In this document: one piece after another, positions 16,541-24,720 of the stretch
Layout: every line of letters begins with the position of its first letter
Numbering within the stretch: position 1 is the first letter of the stretch
NCBI RefSeq assembly: GCF_016612865.1
Contig: NZ_JAENZZ010000002.1
Coordinates: 868,001-932,000, forward strand
Source of the DNA: Blastococcus sp. TML/M2B
Lineage (GTDB): Bacteria > Actinomycetota > Actinomycetes > Mycobacteriales > Geodermatophilaceae
DNA: 64,000 nt
Direction of reading: 5' to 3'
Notes under the pieces: model-generated
Databases searched by the model: none
What the model was told of the DNA's origin: nothing
The model's input: only the letters and a program-made list of their open reading frames with translations
Position numbers and translations under genes: made by a program

Positions 16541-17214
16541 CCACGAGCACCGGCACGACCGTGCCCGAGCTGATGGCCGAGCTGGCCGCGCTGGAGGACC
16601 CGCGGATCCGCGCGGTCAACGAGCGGCACGGCGACGACCACGGGGTGAACCTCACCACGCTGCGCGCGGTGGCGAAGCGCCTGAAGACCCAGCACGACCT
16701 CGCCCGGGAGCTGTGGGCGACCGGCGACACCGCCGCCCGCCTGCTGGCGCTGCTGGTCTGCCGGCCGAAGGAGTTCGGCCGCGACGAGCTCGACGACATG
16801 CTGCGCGCGGCGCGCGTGCCGAAGGTGCACGACTGGCTGGTCAGCAACGTGGTGAAGAAGAGCCCGCACGCCGAGGAGCTGCGCGTCGCCTGGTTCGCCG
16901 ACGCCGATCCGGTGGTGGCGAGCGCGGGCTGGGCGCTGACCACCGAGCGCGTGGTCAAGCGGCCCGAGGGCCTCGACCTGCCCGGCCTCCTCGACGAGAT
17001 CGAGGAGCAGATGGCGCAGGCTCCCGACCGGCTGCAGTGGGCGATGAACGAATGCCTGGCGCAGATCGGAATCTCCCACCCCGCGCTGCGCGAGCGCGCG
17101 ATCGGTATCGGCGAGCGGCTGCGCGTGCTCGAGGACTACCCGACCTCCCCGGGCTGCACCTCCCCGTACGCGCCCACCTGGATCGCCGAGATGGTGCGCC
17201 GGCAGGAGGGCTAG
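16537..17214 (+). CDS. AlkD-like DNA alkylation repair protein
   Basis: A 225-residue all-helical protein of the HEAT-repeat DNA alkylation repair family (COG4912, AlkD relatives), which removes or handles positively charged alkylated bases such as 3-methyladenine. Features kept include W-x-x-x-x-x-A-x-L-L-A-L-L-V at the start of the repeats, a D-x-x-V-V-A-S-A-G-W-A helix, and W-A-M-N-E-C-L-A-Q-I-G-I followed by the terminal G-C-T-S-P-Y-A-P. The ATG overlaps the stop of the preceding gene by four bases. The C-terminus overlaps the end of the convergent DinB-like gene. The substrate cannot be read from the sequence. Confidence 0.75.
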   Translation: MTTSTGTTVPELMAELAALEDPRIRAVNERHGDDHGVNLTTLRAVAKRLKTQHDLARELWATGDTAARLLALLVCRPKEFGRDELDDMLRAARVPKVHDWLVSNVVKKSPHAEELRVAWFADADPVVASAGWALTTERVVKRPEGLDLPGLLDEIEEQMAQAPDRLQWAMNECLAQIGISHPALRERAIGIGERLRVLEDYPTSPGCTSPYAPTWIAEMVRRQEG

Positions 17215-17792
17215 CTGCTCCTCGGCCGCCAGCCCGGGTCGCGGCCGGTCTGCCCGAGCAGCCGGTCCAGGAGCGGCGCCTGCGCCGGCACCGGGACGAC
17301 GGGGCCGTACAGCCCGGCGCGGGCCTCCGGGTCGTCACCGAACGAGGCGGCGAACTCCAGGCAGCGCCGCGCCGACTCCTCGTCGGGGCGGTACCCCTGC
17401 CCGGTGGCGACGGCGAGGTCCCAGCCGTGCACCACGAGCTCGTCGAGCGCGACGACGGCCATGACGGCGCCGGGCATCTGCACGCCGCCGGCGATCGCCA
17501 TGCCCTCCCACGCGTCGGGCTTGCGCCAGGCGTCGACCAGGTCGTCGAGCTGGGCGGGCAACCGGGTCCGCCAGTCCGCGGCCAACTTCGTGGCATCGGC
17601 GTGCGGCCCGCCGTCCGGCACCGTCTTCTCGGCGGCCATCCGGAAGGCCAGCGTCAGCCCGACGAGGTGGTCCAGCAGCCCGGCCACCGGCGTCGGGCCG
17701 CACGGGGTGGGGTCGGCCAGCTGATCGTCGTCCACACCCGCGGCGATCCGGCGGAGCTCCGCGGCGGCGGGCGCGAGGTCGAAGGTCTCCAT
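17211..17792 (-). CDS. TIGR03086-type DinB-like metal-binding protein
   Basis: A protein of 193 residues from the internal ATG (METFDL), or 204 from an upstream one; neither has a clear ribosome site. The pattern D-P-T-P-C-G-P-T-P-V-A-G-L-L-D-H-L-V-G near the N-terminus is the family form of the T-P-C-x-x-W-x-x-x-x-L-x-x-H-x-x-G signature, whose histidine binds metal. A second histidine lies in V-V-H-G-W-D-L-A-V-A-T. Members of this mycothiol maleylpyruvate isomerase / DinB superfamily are thought to be thiol-dependent enzymes. A relative with a W in the signature (C-E-G-W-T) lies at 45591-46136. Confidence 0.75.
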   Translation of the reverse strand: METFDLAPAAAELRRIAAGVDDDQLADPTPCGPTPVAGLLDHLVGLTLAFRMAAEKTVPDGGPHADATKLAADWRTRLPAQLDDLVDAWRKPDAWEGMAIAGGVQMPGAVMAVVALDELVVHGWDLAVATGQGYRPDEESARRCLEFAASFGDDPEARAGLYGPVVPVPAQAPLLDRLLGQTGRDPGWRPRSS

Positions 17793-17828
17793 GCGGTGAG
17801 GACCGACCGGCCGCCGCGCACTCATCGG

Positions 17829-18024
17829 TCAGTCGTCGAACTGCACCTGGGGGCGCGCGCCGTCGTTGCGCCAGCCGGTCGCCTGGCTCAGCCCGCGCAC
17901 CTTGCCGGCCTGCAGCGCGGCCACGTGCTCGTCGCACAGCCGCAGCTCGATCGGCTCGATCGCGAGCTCGACGGTCCCGACCTGGGTGGCGGGGCGGGTG
18001 CAGTGCTCGGCGTCGTCAGGTCAT
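17829..18024 (-). CDS. Small cysteine-containing protein, start frameshifted
   Basis: A frame reading E-H-C-T-R-P-A-T-Q-V-G-T-V-E-L, then R-L-C-D-E-H-V-A-A-L-Q-A-G, ends at a TGA on 17829-17831. It is closed on the left by a stop only a few codons upstream and has no start codon before the first cysteine. If one base near 18018 is removed, an ATG at 18022-18024 reads M-T-D-D-A-E-H-C into the frame and gives 64 residues. Two Cys-x-x-His-like or Cys...Cys-x-x-His elements (EHC and CDEH) suggest metal binding. The family is unknown. The correction at 18018 is an inference. Confidence 0.45.
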
Positions 18025-18075
18025 GGCCCCGAGTCTGCCCGGCCGGATCCGCCGGTGCGTGGCAGCGTTCCGCGC

Positions 18076-18495
18076 ATGAGCGACGCCTTCGACCTGCAGC
18101 GGTTCGTCGACGCGCAGCGCGGCAGCTACGACACCGCGCTCGCCGAGCTGCGCGCCGGGGCCAAGCGCAGCCACTGGATGTGGTTCGTCTTCCCGCAGAT
18201 CGCGGGCCTGGGCCGCAGCGCCACCGCGCAGCACTTCGCGATCTCCGGCCTCGACGAGGCGCGCGCCTACTTGGCGCACCCGGTGCTCGGCCCGCGGCTG
18301 CTCGAGTGCACACGGGCGCTGGCCGAACTCGACGCGAGCGACCCCGTCGCCGTCCTCGGCTCGATCGACGCGCAGAAGCTGCGCTCGTCGATGACGCTGT
18401 TCGCGCACGCCGACCCGGCCGAGCCGCTGTTCCGCGCCGTCCTCGACCGGTACTTCGCCGGCGCCGAGGACGACGCGACCACCAGCCGGCTCTGA
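18076..18495 (+). CDS. DUF1810 family protein
   Basis: A 139-residue protein. The stretch F-D-L-Q-R-F-V-D-A-Q, then S-H-W-M-W-F-V-F-P-Q-I-A-G-L-G and a later L-A-H-P-V-L-G-P-R-L are characteristic of DUF1810, a soluble family of unknown function. The length is about the family average. The C-terminus is acidic. No ribosome site is obvious upstream of the ATG. It is convergent with the acyl-CoA ligase gene, from which it is separated by an inverted repeat. Confidence 0.85.
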   Translation: MSDAFDLQRFVDAQRGSYDTALAELRAGAKRSHWMWFVFPQIAGLGRSATAQHFAISGLDEARAYLAHPVLGPRLLECTRALAELDASDPVAVLGSIDAQKLRSSMTLFAHADPAEPLFRAVLDRYFAGAEDDATTSRL

Positions 18496-18515
18496 CGCCG
18501 CGGGCGCCGACTGTC

Positions 18516-18567
18516 GAGTTGTCGCCGTCGGCCGCGGCGTGTCCGCGCGTGTCGGCGACACCAACTC
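18516..18567. terminator. Inverted repeat between convergent genes
   Basis: GAGTTGTCGCCG (18516-18527) faces CGGCGACACCAACTC (18553-18567), complementary except for a two-base insertion. It lies between the DUF1810 and acyl-CoA ligase stops and could terminate both. The composition suggests a dispersed intergenic element. Confidence 0.5.
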
Positions 18568-18585
18568 CGCACTCGGCGAGGCGGG

Positions 18586-20139
18586 TCAGCGGCGCGGGAC
18601 GGCGACCCACCCCTCGGTGCCGCGCAGCGTCGTCTTCAGCACCTTGCCGCCGGCGTTCCGCGGCAGCGCGTCGTCGAGCACGCGGACGAACTGCGGCACC
18701 TTGTAGTCGGCCAGCCGCTCGCGGGCGAAGGCGATCAGCGAGGGCACGAAGTCCTCCGGCGCGCCGGGGCGGGGCAGCACGACCGCGCCCACCTTCTCCC
18801 CCATCACGGGGTCGGGGACGCCGACGACGGCGACCTCGAGGACGTCGGGGTGCGCGGTGAGCGCGTTCTCCACCTCGACGGAGTACACGTTCTCGCCACC
18901 GCGGTTGATCATGTCCTTGGCGCGGTCGACGATCCGCACCATGCCGTCGGTGATCGCGGCGATGTCGCCGGTGTGCAGCCAGCCGTCGACGAAGGTCTCC
19001 GCCGTCCGGGCCGGGTCGTTCCAGTAGCCGGCGACCACGTTCGGGCCGCGCACCAGCAGCTCCCCCACCCCGGACACCGGGTCGGGCGCGTCGAGGCGCA
19101 CCTCGTTCACCGGCGTCGGGAAGCCGACCGACTCGGCGTGGTCCACCGCGTACTCGTGCGGCAGGAAGGTGGCGATCGCCGACGTCTCCGACAGCCCGAA
19201 CCCGTTGCCCACGCGGGCGTTCGGGAAGGCGTCGAGCAGTCGGTGGACCAGCTCCGGGGCGATCGGCGCCCCGCCGTAGCTGAGCGTCCGGATCGACGAG
19301 ACGTCGGTGGTCGCGAAGTCGGGGTGCCGCAGCGCCAGCTCGAAGATCGTCGGCACCGCGGTGACCAGCGTGACCCGGTGCTCCTGGATCGCGGCCAGGA
19401 ACGCCGCGGGCTGGAACTGCGGCATGACGACCGACTGCCCGCCCAGGCCCATCTGCGACATGAACTGCGAGCAGCAGCCGGTGACGTGGAACAGCGGCAC
19501 CGAGATCAGCCCGACGTGCTCCGGCCCGCGGTCCAGCCGCCGGCAGCGGATGACGCTCTCCACCGTCGACAGGAAGTTCTCGTGGGTGAGCATCGCGCCC
19601 TTGGGGCGGCCGGTGGTGCCCGACGTGTAGAACAGCGCGGCGACGTCGCCGTGCTCGCGCCGCGGCACCTCACCCGGCTCGCCGTCGGGCAGCGGCTCCC
19701 CCGGCAGGACGACGAAGGACGCGCCGCAGTCGCCGAGGATGTACTCGACCTCCGGCTCGGCCAGCCGGGTGTTCATCGGGACGACGACCGCCCCGGCCAG
19801 GTGCCCGCCCCAGAAGGCCAGCGCCCAGTCCAGCCCGTTGCCCAGCCGGATCGCCACCCGGTCGCCGGGACGCACCCCGGCGTCGCGCAGGCCACCGGCG
19901 ACCCGCAGCGCGCGGTCCCACAGCTCGCCGAAGGTGATCGACGGGCCGCCCAGCTCGACGACCGCCGTCCGCTCCGGATAGCGGCCGACCGTCGTCCGCA
20001 GCATGTCGACGACGGTCCGCTCCAGCCCGGTGTAGCGGCGGATCCCGTCCTCGCCGACCTCGATGCCGCTGGTGTCGAACGGTCCGTCGACCACGTGCTC
20101 CCCCAGTCCCGGCACCCGCTCGGTGCCCGCTCCCGGCAT
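18586..20139 (-). CDS. AMP-forming acyl-CoA synthetase (ANL superfamily)
   Basis: A 517-residue ligase that activates a carboxylic acid to an acyl-CoA through an acyl-adenylate. The ATP-binding loop Y-T-S-G-T-T-G-R-P-K-G is at about residues 172-182. Also present are G-F-G-L-S-E-T, W-L-H-T-G-D-I-A and N-R-G-G-E-N-V-Y-S-V-E-V-E, and the catalytic lysine is in N-A-G-G-K-V-L-K close to the C-terminus. All key residues are kept. The chain specificity is not visible. Either the ATG at 20139 or a GTG at 20094 preceded by GGGGGAG could be the start. It is divergent from the hydroquinone-reductase-like gene, and two acyl-CoA dehydrogenases and thioesterase-fold genes lie nearby, so a degradation role is plausible. 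Confidence 0.85.
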   Translation of the reverse strand: MPGAGTERVPGLGEHVVDGPFDTSGIEVGEDGIRRYTGLERTVVDMLRTTVGRYPERTAVVELGGPSITFGELWDRALRVAGGLRDAGVRPGDRVAIRLGNGLDWALAFWGGHLAGAVVVPMNTRLAEPEVEYILGDCGASFVVLPGEPLPDGEPGEVPRREHGDVAALFYTSGTTGRPKGAMLTHENFLSTVESVIRCRRLDRGPEHVGLISVPLFHVTGCCSQFMSQMGLGGQSVVMPQFQPAAFLAAIQEHRVTLVTAVPTIFELALRHPDFATTDVSSIRTLSYGGAPIAPELVHRLLDAFPNARVGNGFGLSETSAIATFLPHEYAVDHAESVGFPTPVNEVRLDAPDPVSGVGELLVRGPNVVAGYWNDPARTAETFVDGWLHTGDIAAITDGMVRIVDRAKDMINRGGENVYSVEVENALTAHPDVLEVAVVGVPDPVMGEKVGAVVLPRPGAPEDFVPSLIAFARERLADYKVPQFVRVLDDALPRNAGGKVLKTTLRGTEGWVAVPRR

Positions 20140-20248
20140 TCTGCGCCGGATGCCCGGTCCCGGTACTGCCGGGGCCGCTCGAGCTCGCCGCTGGGTGATG
20201 TCGGCCCCTCGGGGTGTACGCGGCGGCGCGACCGGGCAGGCTGGCGGG

Positions 20249-21286
20249 GTGAGCGACGCGAGCAGGAGCGGTTCGGGGTACGTCGAGGCCGACTACCAGC
20301 GGGACACGAAGTACATCGAGGACCGCATCACCGCCGACGGGCGGGACGGCTGGCCGGTCGAGGCCGGCCGCTACCGGCTGATCGCCGCGCGGGCCTGCCC
20401 CTGGGCCAACCGCACGATCATCGTGCGCCGGCTGCTCGGCCTGGAGCAGGCGATCTCGATGGGCCTGGCCGGGCCCATGCACGACGAGCGCAGCTGGACC
20501 TTCGACCTGGACCCTGGTGGCCGCGACCCGGTGCTCGGTTACGAGCGGCTGCAGGAGGCGTACTTCGCCCGCGACCCCGAGTACCCGAAGGGCATCACGG
20601 TGCCGGCCGTCGTCGACATCCCGACCAAAGCCGTCGTCACCAACAACTTCCCGCAGATCACCCTCGACTTCTCCACCGAGTGGACGCAGTTCCACCGCGA
20701 CGGCGCCCCCGACCTCTACCCGGAGCACCTGCGCGACGAGATGGACGAGGTGATGCAGCGGATCTACACCGAGGTCAACAACGGGGTGTACCGCTGCGGC
20801 TTCTCCGGCTCCCAGCGCGCCTACGACAAGTCCTACGAGCGGCTGTTCACCGCGCTGGACTGGCTGGAGGAGCGGCTCACCGACCGCCGCTTCCTGATGG
20901 GCGACACCATCACCGAGGCCGACGTCCGGCTGTTCACCACCCTGGCCCGCTTCGACGCCGTCTACCACGGCCACTTCAAGTGCAACCGGCAGAAGCTGAC
21001 CGAGTTCCGCGCGCTGTGGGGCTACGCCCGCGACCTGTTCCAGACCCCCGGGTTCGGCGACACGACGGACTTCCCGCAGATCAAGGAGCACTACTACGTC
21101 GTCCACGCCGACATCAACCCGACGCAGATCATCCCGGCCGGCCCGGACACCTCGGTCTGGCTGACGCCGCACGGCCGCGAGGAACTCGGCGGCTCCCCGT
21201 TCGGCGACGGCACGCCGCCCGGGCCGACGCCGGAGGGCGAGCGCGTGCCCGCCGACCACGGTCCCGGGGGCATCCCCCACCGCTGA
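20249..21286 (+). CDS. Glutathionyl-hydroquinone reductase-like (Ecm4/xi-class GST) protein
   Basis: A 345-residue protein of the Ecm4/YqjG family. It has a thioredoxin-like domain with the catalytic cysteine at about residue 50 in A-C-P-W-A-N-R, then a helical GST C-domain. Family members reduce glutathionyl-hydroquinones. Actinobacteria usually make mycothiol, so the true thiol partner may differ, and I would not name the substrate. Typical family segments include W-T-F-D-x-D-P-G-G, N-N-F-P-Q-I-T-L-D-F and the D-x-R-L-F-T-T-L-A-R-F-D in the second domain. The start is GTG. The C-terminal 40 residues after W-L-T-P-H-G-R are Gly/Pro-rich and disordered. Confidence 0.85.
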   Translation: MSDASRSGSGYVEADYQRDTKYIEDRITADGRDGWPVEAGRYRLIAARACPWANRTIIVRRLLGLEQAISMGLAGPMHDERSWTFDLDPGGRDPVLGYERLQEAYFARDPEYPKGITVPAVVDIPTKAVVTNNFPQITLDFSTEWTQFHRDGAPDLYPEHLRDEMDEVMQRIYTEVNNGVYRCGFSGSQRAYDKSYERLFTALDWLEERLTDRRFLMGDTITEADVRLFTTLARFDAVYHGHFKCNRQKLTEFRALWGYARDLFQTPGFGDTTDFPQIKEHYYVVHADINPTQIIPAGPDTSVWLTPHGREELGGSPFGDGTPPGPTPEGERVPADHGPGGIPHR

Positions 21287-21382
21287 TCCGGAGGCGGCGC
21301 GGGCGCGGCGATACCCTGGAGGCACCTCCCCCGTCTCCCGAAGGGCCCGACCCGGTCCTCGCACAACCAGAGGAGCCCGCTC

Positions 21383-22120
21383 GTGCGGCCCGCTTTCTTC
21401 ACGCTGTCCGCTGACCGGTTCGTCCCGCACGAGGATGCCCGCAGCTGGTGGACCCCCGGCATGCTGAGCGGCCCGCTGCTCGGTGGCCTGCTCGCCCGCG
21501 CCCTCGAGACCGCGCACGGCGCCCCGGAGTTCCAGTTCAGCCGGCTCACCGTCGACCTGTTCCGCAACGCCCCGTTCGAGCCGATCGAGATCACCACCGA
21601 GGTCATCCGCGAGGGCCGCCGCATCCGCGTGACCGAGGCGAAGGTGCACACGAGCAAGGGCGTGGTCGCCCGCGCCAGCGGCGTGCAGCTGCGCCGCGGC
21701 GAGCAGCCGCCCAGCCCCGTCCCGACCCGCACGCCGGTCTGGGACACGCCGAGCCCGGCGGGCCTGCCCGACGCCTACAACGACGTCGTCCCGGACGGCG
21801 ACTTCTCCCGTCGCGGCATGTGGATCCGCGCCGACCGCCCCCTGGTGGCCGGCGAGGAGCTCTCCCCGTTCGTGCGCGTCGCGCTCGCAGCCGACGAGGG
21901 CAGCCCGGTCGCGCACCGCGGCGAGACCGAGCTCGAGTTCATCAACGCCGACTACACGCTCACCCTCAGCCGCGACCCGGTCGGTGAGTACGTCGGGCTG
22001 CAGGCCGGCGGCCACGTCAGCCAGGACGGCATCGCCGTCGGGCACGCCACCGTGCACGACGAGAAGGGGCCGATCGGCTTCAGCATGACCACCGCCGTCG
22101 CCAACGTCCGGACCGTCTGA
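21383..22120 (+). CDS. Thioesterase-like (hot-dog fold) protein, first of a tandem pair
   Basis: A 245-residue protein resembling the acyl-CoA thioesterase-like 4HBT family. N-terminal F-x-x-H-E-D-A-R-S-W-W and R-L-T-V-D-L-F-R-N-A-P-F-E-P are family-type segments, and each half carries one hot-dog-like region (double-hot-dog form). Catalytic residues cannot be assigned safely. The start is GTG with AGAGGAG seven bases upstream. The stop at 22118-22120 is followed two bases later by the GTG of a close paralogue. Confidence 0.75.
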   Translation: MRPAFFTLSADRFVPHEDARSWWTPGMLSGPLLGGLLARALETAHGAPEFQFSRLTVDLFRNAPFEPIEITTEVIREGRRIRVTEAKVHTSKGVVARASGVQLRRGEQPPSPVPTRTPVWDTPSPAGLPDAYNDVVPDGDFSRRGMWIRADRPLVAGEELSPFVRVALAADEGSPVAHRGETELEFINADYTLTLSRDPVGEYVGLQAGGHVSQDGIAVGHATVHDEKGPIGFSMTTAVANVRTV

Positions 22121-22122
22121 CG

Positions 22123-22857
22123 GTGGGGCGCCCCGCCTACTTCACGCCCGCCGCCGAGGGGCTCGTGCCGCACGAGAGCGCGCGCAGCTGGTGGGTGCCG
22201 GACATGATCCACGGCCGGCTGCTCGGCGGGCTGCTCGCCCGCGCGCTCCAGACCGAGCACGGGGCCCCGGAGTTCCAGTTCAGCCGGCTCACCGTCGACC
22301 TGTTCCGCAACGCCCCGTTCGAGCCGGTGCAGGTGACGACCGAGGTCGTCCGGCAGGGTCGGCGCATCCAGGTCACCGAGGCGCGGGTGCACACGAGCAT
22401 CGGCGTCGTCGCCCGGGCCGGCGCCGTCCAGCTGCGCCGCGGCGAGCAGCCGCCCAGCCCCGTGCCGACCCGCACGCCGCCGTGGACCGCGCCCGATCCC
22501 GCGACGATGCCGCGCTCGGTCGCCGAGTTCGGTGACGACCCCACCCGCCGCCGCATGTGGGTCACCGAGAAGAGCCCGCTGGTGGACGGCGAGGTGCTCT
22601 CCCCGTTCGTGCGCGTGGCGCTGGCCGCCGACATGGCCAGCCCGCTGGCGCACCGCGGCGAGGCCGACATCGAGTTCATCAACGCCGACTACACCCTCAC
22701 GCTCAGCCGCGATCCGGTCGGCACCTCGATCGGGCTGGAGTCCGGCGGCCACGCCAGCGACGACGGCGTCGCGGTCGGGCACTGCACGATGCACGACGTG
22801 GAAGGCCCGATCGGGTTCAGCATGGCGGTCGCCGTCGCCAACGTCCGGGCGGGCTGA
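22123..22857 (+). CDS. Thioesterase-like protein, second of a tandem pair
   Basis: A 244-residue paralogue of the preceding protein, clearly related along the whole length: both contain G-A-P-E-F-Q-F-S-R-L-T-V-D-L-F-R-N-A-P-F-E-P, R-R-G-E-Q-P-P-S-P-V-P-T-R-T-P and E-F-I-N-A-D-Y-T-L-T-L-S-R-D-P-V-G. The two differ most in the middle (around residues 125-145). The GTG start is two bases after the stop of the first copy, so the genes are co-transcribed and probably coupled. A heterodimer or two substrate ranges are both possible. The barrel-protein gene follows after about 100 bases. Confidence 0.75.
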   Translation: MGRPAYFTPAAEGLVPHESARSWWVPDMIHGRLLGGLLARALQTEHGAPEFQFSRLTVDLFRNAPFEPVQVTTEVVRQGRRIQVTEARVHTSIGVVARAGAVQLRRGEQPPSPVPTRTPPWTAPDPATMPRSVAEFGDDPTRRRMWVTEKSPLVDGEVLSPFVRVALAADMASPLAHRGEADIEFINADYTLTLSRDPVGTSIGLESGGHASDDGVAVGHCTMHDVEGPIGFSMAVAVANVRAG

Positions 22858-22959
22858 CCGCGCCGGCCCGACTGGCCCCCGCGGGGTGGGCTGCGTCACA
22901 GTGGGCCCCGACGGCGGGAGACCGACCGCGCTCCCGCCGGTGGACCAGGGGGAACCGGC

Positions 22960-23580
22960 ATGTACGCACGCTCCACGACCTTCCACGGTGATCCGCACCG
23001 GATCGACGACGCGCTCGCCTACCTGCGGGACCGCGCGATGCCCGCACTCATGGGCATGGACGGCTTCGTCGGCCTCTCGATGCTCGCCGACCGCGGCTCG
23101 GGCCGGGTCATCATCACCAGCTCGTTCGAGGACCACGCGGCCCTGCAGCGCAGCGCCTCGGAGATGCGCGGCATCCGCGCCCGCACCGCCGACGTCCTGC
23201 AGAGCCCGCAGGCGCTCCAGGAGTGGCAGATCGCGCTGATGCACCGCGAGCGCAGCGCACCCGACGGCGCCCGCGCCCGCCTGACCTGGTGCCGCACCGA
23301 CCCGGACCGGCTCGACCCGCTGCTGGACGCCTACGGCGAGAGCATCGTGCCGCGGCTGACCCAGCTGCCGGGGTTCTGCAGCGTCAGCGTCCTGGCCGAC
23401 CCCGTGGAGGGTCGCAGCGTCACCGCGGTCACCTTCACCGACGACGACGCCCTGGAGCAGGCCACGGCCCGGCTCGCGCCGTTGCTGGCGGAGCTGGGCC
23501 GGCAGCACGCCGGCGAGGTCACCGACGAGGCCACCTTCGACCTCGTCCTCGCCCACCTGCGGGTGCCCGAGACCGTCTGA
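22960..23580 (+). CDS. Two-domain dimeric alpha/beta-barrel (ABM-like) protein, paralogue
   Basis: A 206-residue paralogue of the protein at 9287. It shows the same repeated layout: MYARST at the start, A-L-M-G-M-D-G-F-V-G-L-S-M-L-A-D-R in the first half, L-P-G-F-C-S-V-S-V-L-A-D in the second and V-T-D-E-A-T-F-D-L-V at the end. AGGGGGAA precedes the ATG. The family is probably of the ABM or EthD dimeric alpha/beta-barrel type; substrate unknown. It follows the two thioesterase-like genes and may be in their operon. An inverted repeat ends the run. Confidence 0.65.
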   Translation: MYARSTTFHGDPHRIDDALAYLRDRAMPALMGMDGFVGLSMLADRGSGRVIITSSFEDHAALQRSASEMRGIRARTADVLQSPQALQEWQIALMHRERSAPDGARARLTWCRTDPDRLDPLLDAYGESIVPRLTQLPGFCSVSVLADPVEGRSVTAVTFTDDDALEQATARLAPLLAELGRQHAGEVTDEATFDLVLAHLRVPETV

Positions 23581-23591
23581 CCCCCGCCCCC

Positions 23592-23654
23592 GTTGATCAT
23601 CGTCATCCGGCTGCCCGCCACGCCGGGAGGGCCGACCGTTCGACGATGATCAAC
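23592..23654. terminator. Inverted repeat between convergent genes
   Basis: GTTGATCATCGTC (23592-23604) and GACGATGATCAAC (23642-23654) are a perfect 13-bp inverted repeat with a 37-base spacer. Unusually AT-rich for the window. It lies between the barrel-protein and acyl-CoA dehydrogenase stops and could stop both transcripts or bind a protein. Confidence 0.55.
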
Positions 23655-23670
23655 AGGGAGGCTGCCGCGG

Positions 23671-24720
23671 TCAGACCACCCGGGTGAGGGCGGGCCAGAG
23701 GCCGTCGGGGCCCTCGGCCAGCAGACCCTGGGCCAGCACCTTCGACCAGAGCAGCTCGCTGCCGGCCTCGTCGCGCCACGACCACAGCCGCTTGGTCAGG
23801 TGGTGCAGCCGGTGCTCCTGGGTGAAGCCGATCGCGCCGTGCACCTGGTGGGCCAGCCGCGCGACGACCTCGACCGCCGCACCCGCGCGCACCTTGGCCG
23901 CCGCGGCCGCCAGCCAGAAGTCGCCCTCGCCGTGGTGCAGGGACTGCACGGCGGCGTCGGTCAGCGCGGTCACCGCCGTCACCTCGCCGGCCATCTCGGC
24001 CAGCTCCATCTGGATCGCCTGGAACTTGGCCAGCGAGCGGCCGAACTGCTGCCGCTCCCCCGCGTACTGCACGGTCCACGCCAGCACCTGCTCCAGCGCC
24101 GCGGTCAGCTGCACCGCCCGGGCCAGCGCGTAGCCGGCCCGCAGCTCGCGCACCTGCGCGGCGTTCAGCGGTGCCGCCACGGCCGGGACGCCGTCCAGCG
24201 TGAATGTGCTGCGCGGCTCGCCGGCCAGGTTGACCGCGGCCGACGCCGCCAGCCCCGCCGTCGGCAGCAGCGCCAGGACGGCGCCGTCCGGGCCGGTGGC
24301 CAGCAGCGCCAGGTGCGCGGCCGTCGCACCCCACGGGACGTCGGCGACCGTGCCGGTGAGCGACCACGCGTCGCCGGCCGGGGTGGCCGCCACGTTCTCG
24401 GCGTGCCCGAAGGTGAGCGGCTCGTCGACCGGCGGCAGCGGCAGGCCGGCCGCGATGACCGCGGGGCCGGCCACCAGCAGCTGCTCGGCCACCGGCACCG
24501 CGCCCGCGCCGGCCGCCAGCGTGCGGACCACCGCCACCGCGTCGGCCAGCTCACCGCCCGAGCCGCCGGCGCTCTCCGGCAGCCCGACGCCGGTCAGCCC
24601 GGTCCCGGCCAGCGCCGTCCAGAGACCGGCGTCCCAGCGCCGCTCGGGCGTCGGGTCGAACGGCTCGTGCCGCCCCAGCAGCCCCTGGACGGTCTCGACC
24701 ACCAGGTCCTGATCGCTCAT
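23671..24720 (-). CDS. Acyl-CoA dehydrogenase, smaller subunit of a coupled pair
   Basis: A 349-residue flavoprotein-like acyl-CoA dehydrogenase. It has the C-terminal helical domain with R-Q-Q-F-G-R-S-L-A-K-F-Q-A-I-Q, the FAD/dimer contact, and A-A-K-V-R-A-G followed by V-H-G-A-I-G-F-T-Q-E-H. The length is short for the family and the middle barrel is poor in the usual FAD contacts. This is the pattern of the partner subunit in heterotetrameric actinobacterial FadE pairs, where one subunit carries the catalytic glutamate. Its ATG overlaps the stop of the companion gene (ATGA), so the two are probably made in equal amount. Confidence 0.8.
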   Translation of the reverse strand: MSDQDLVVETVQGLLGRHEPFDPTPERRWDAGLWTALAGTGLTGVGLPESAGGSGGELADAVAVVRTLAAGAGAVPVAEQLLVAGPAVIAAGLPLPPVDEPLTFGHAENVAATPAGDAWSLTGTVADVPWGATAAHLALLATGPDGAVLALLPTAGLAASAAVNLAGEPRSTFTLDGVPAVAAPLNAAQVRELRAGYALARAVQLTAALEQVLAWTVQYAGERQQFGRSLAKFQAIQMELAEMAGEVTAVTALTDAAVQSLHHGEGDFWLAAAAAKVRAGAAVEVVARLAHQVHGAIGFTQEHRLHHLTKRLWSWRDEAGSELLWSKVLAQGLLAEGPDGLWPALTRVV

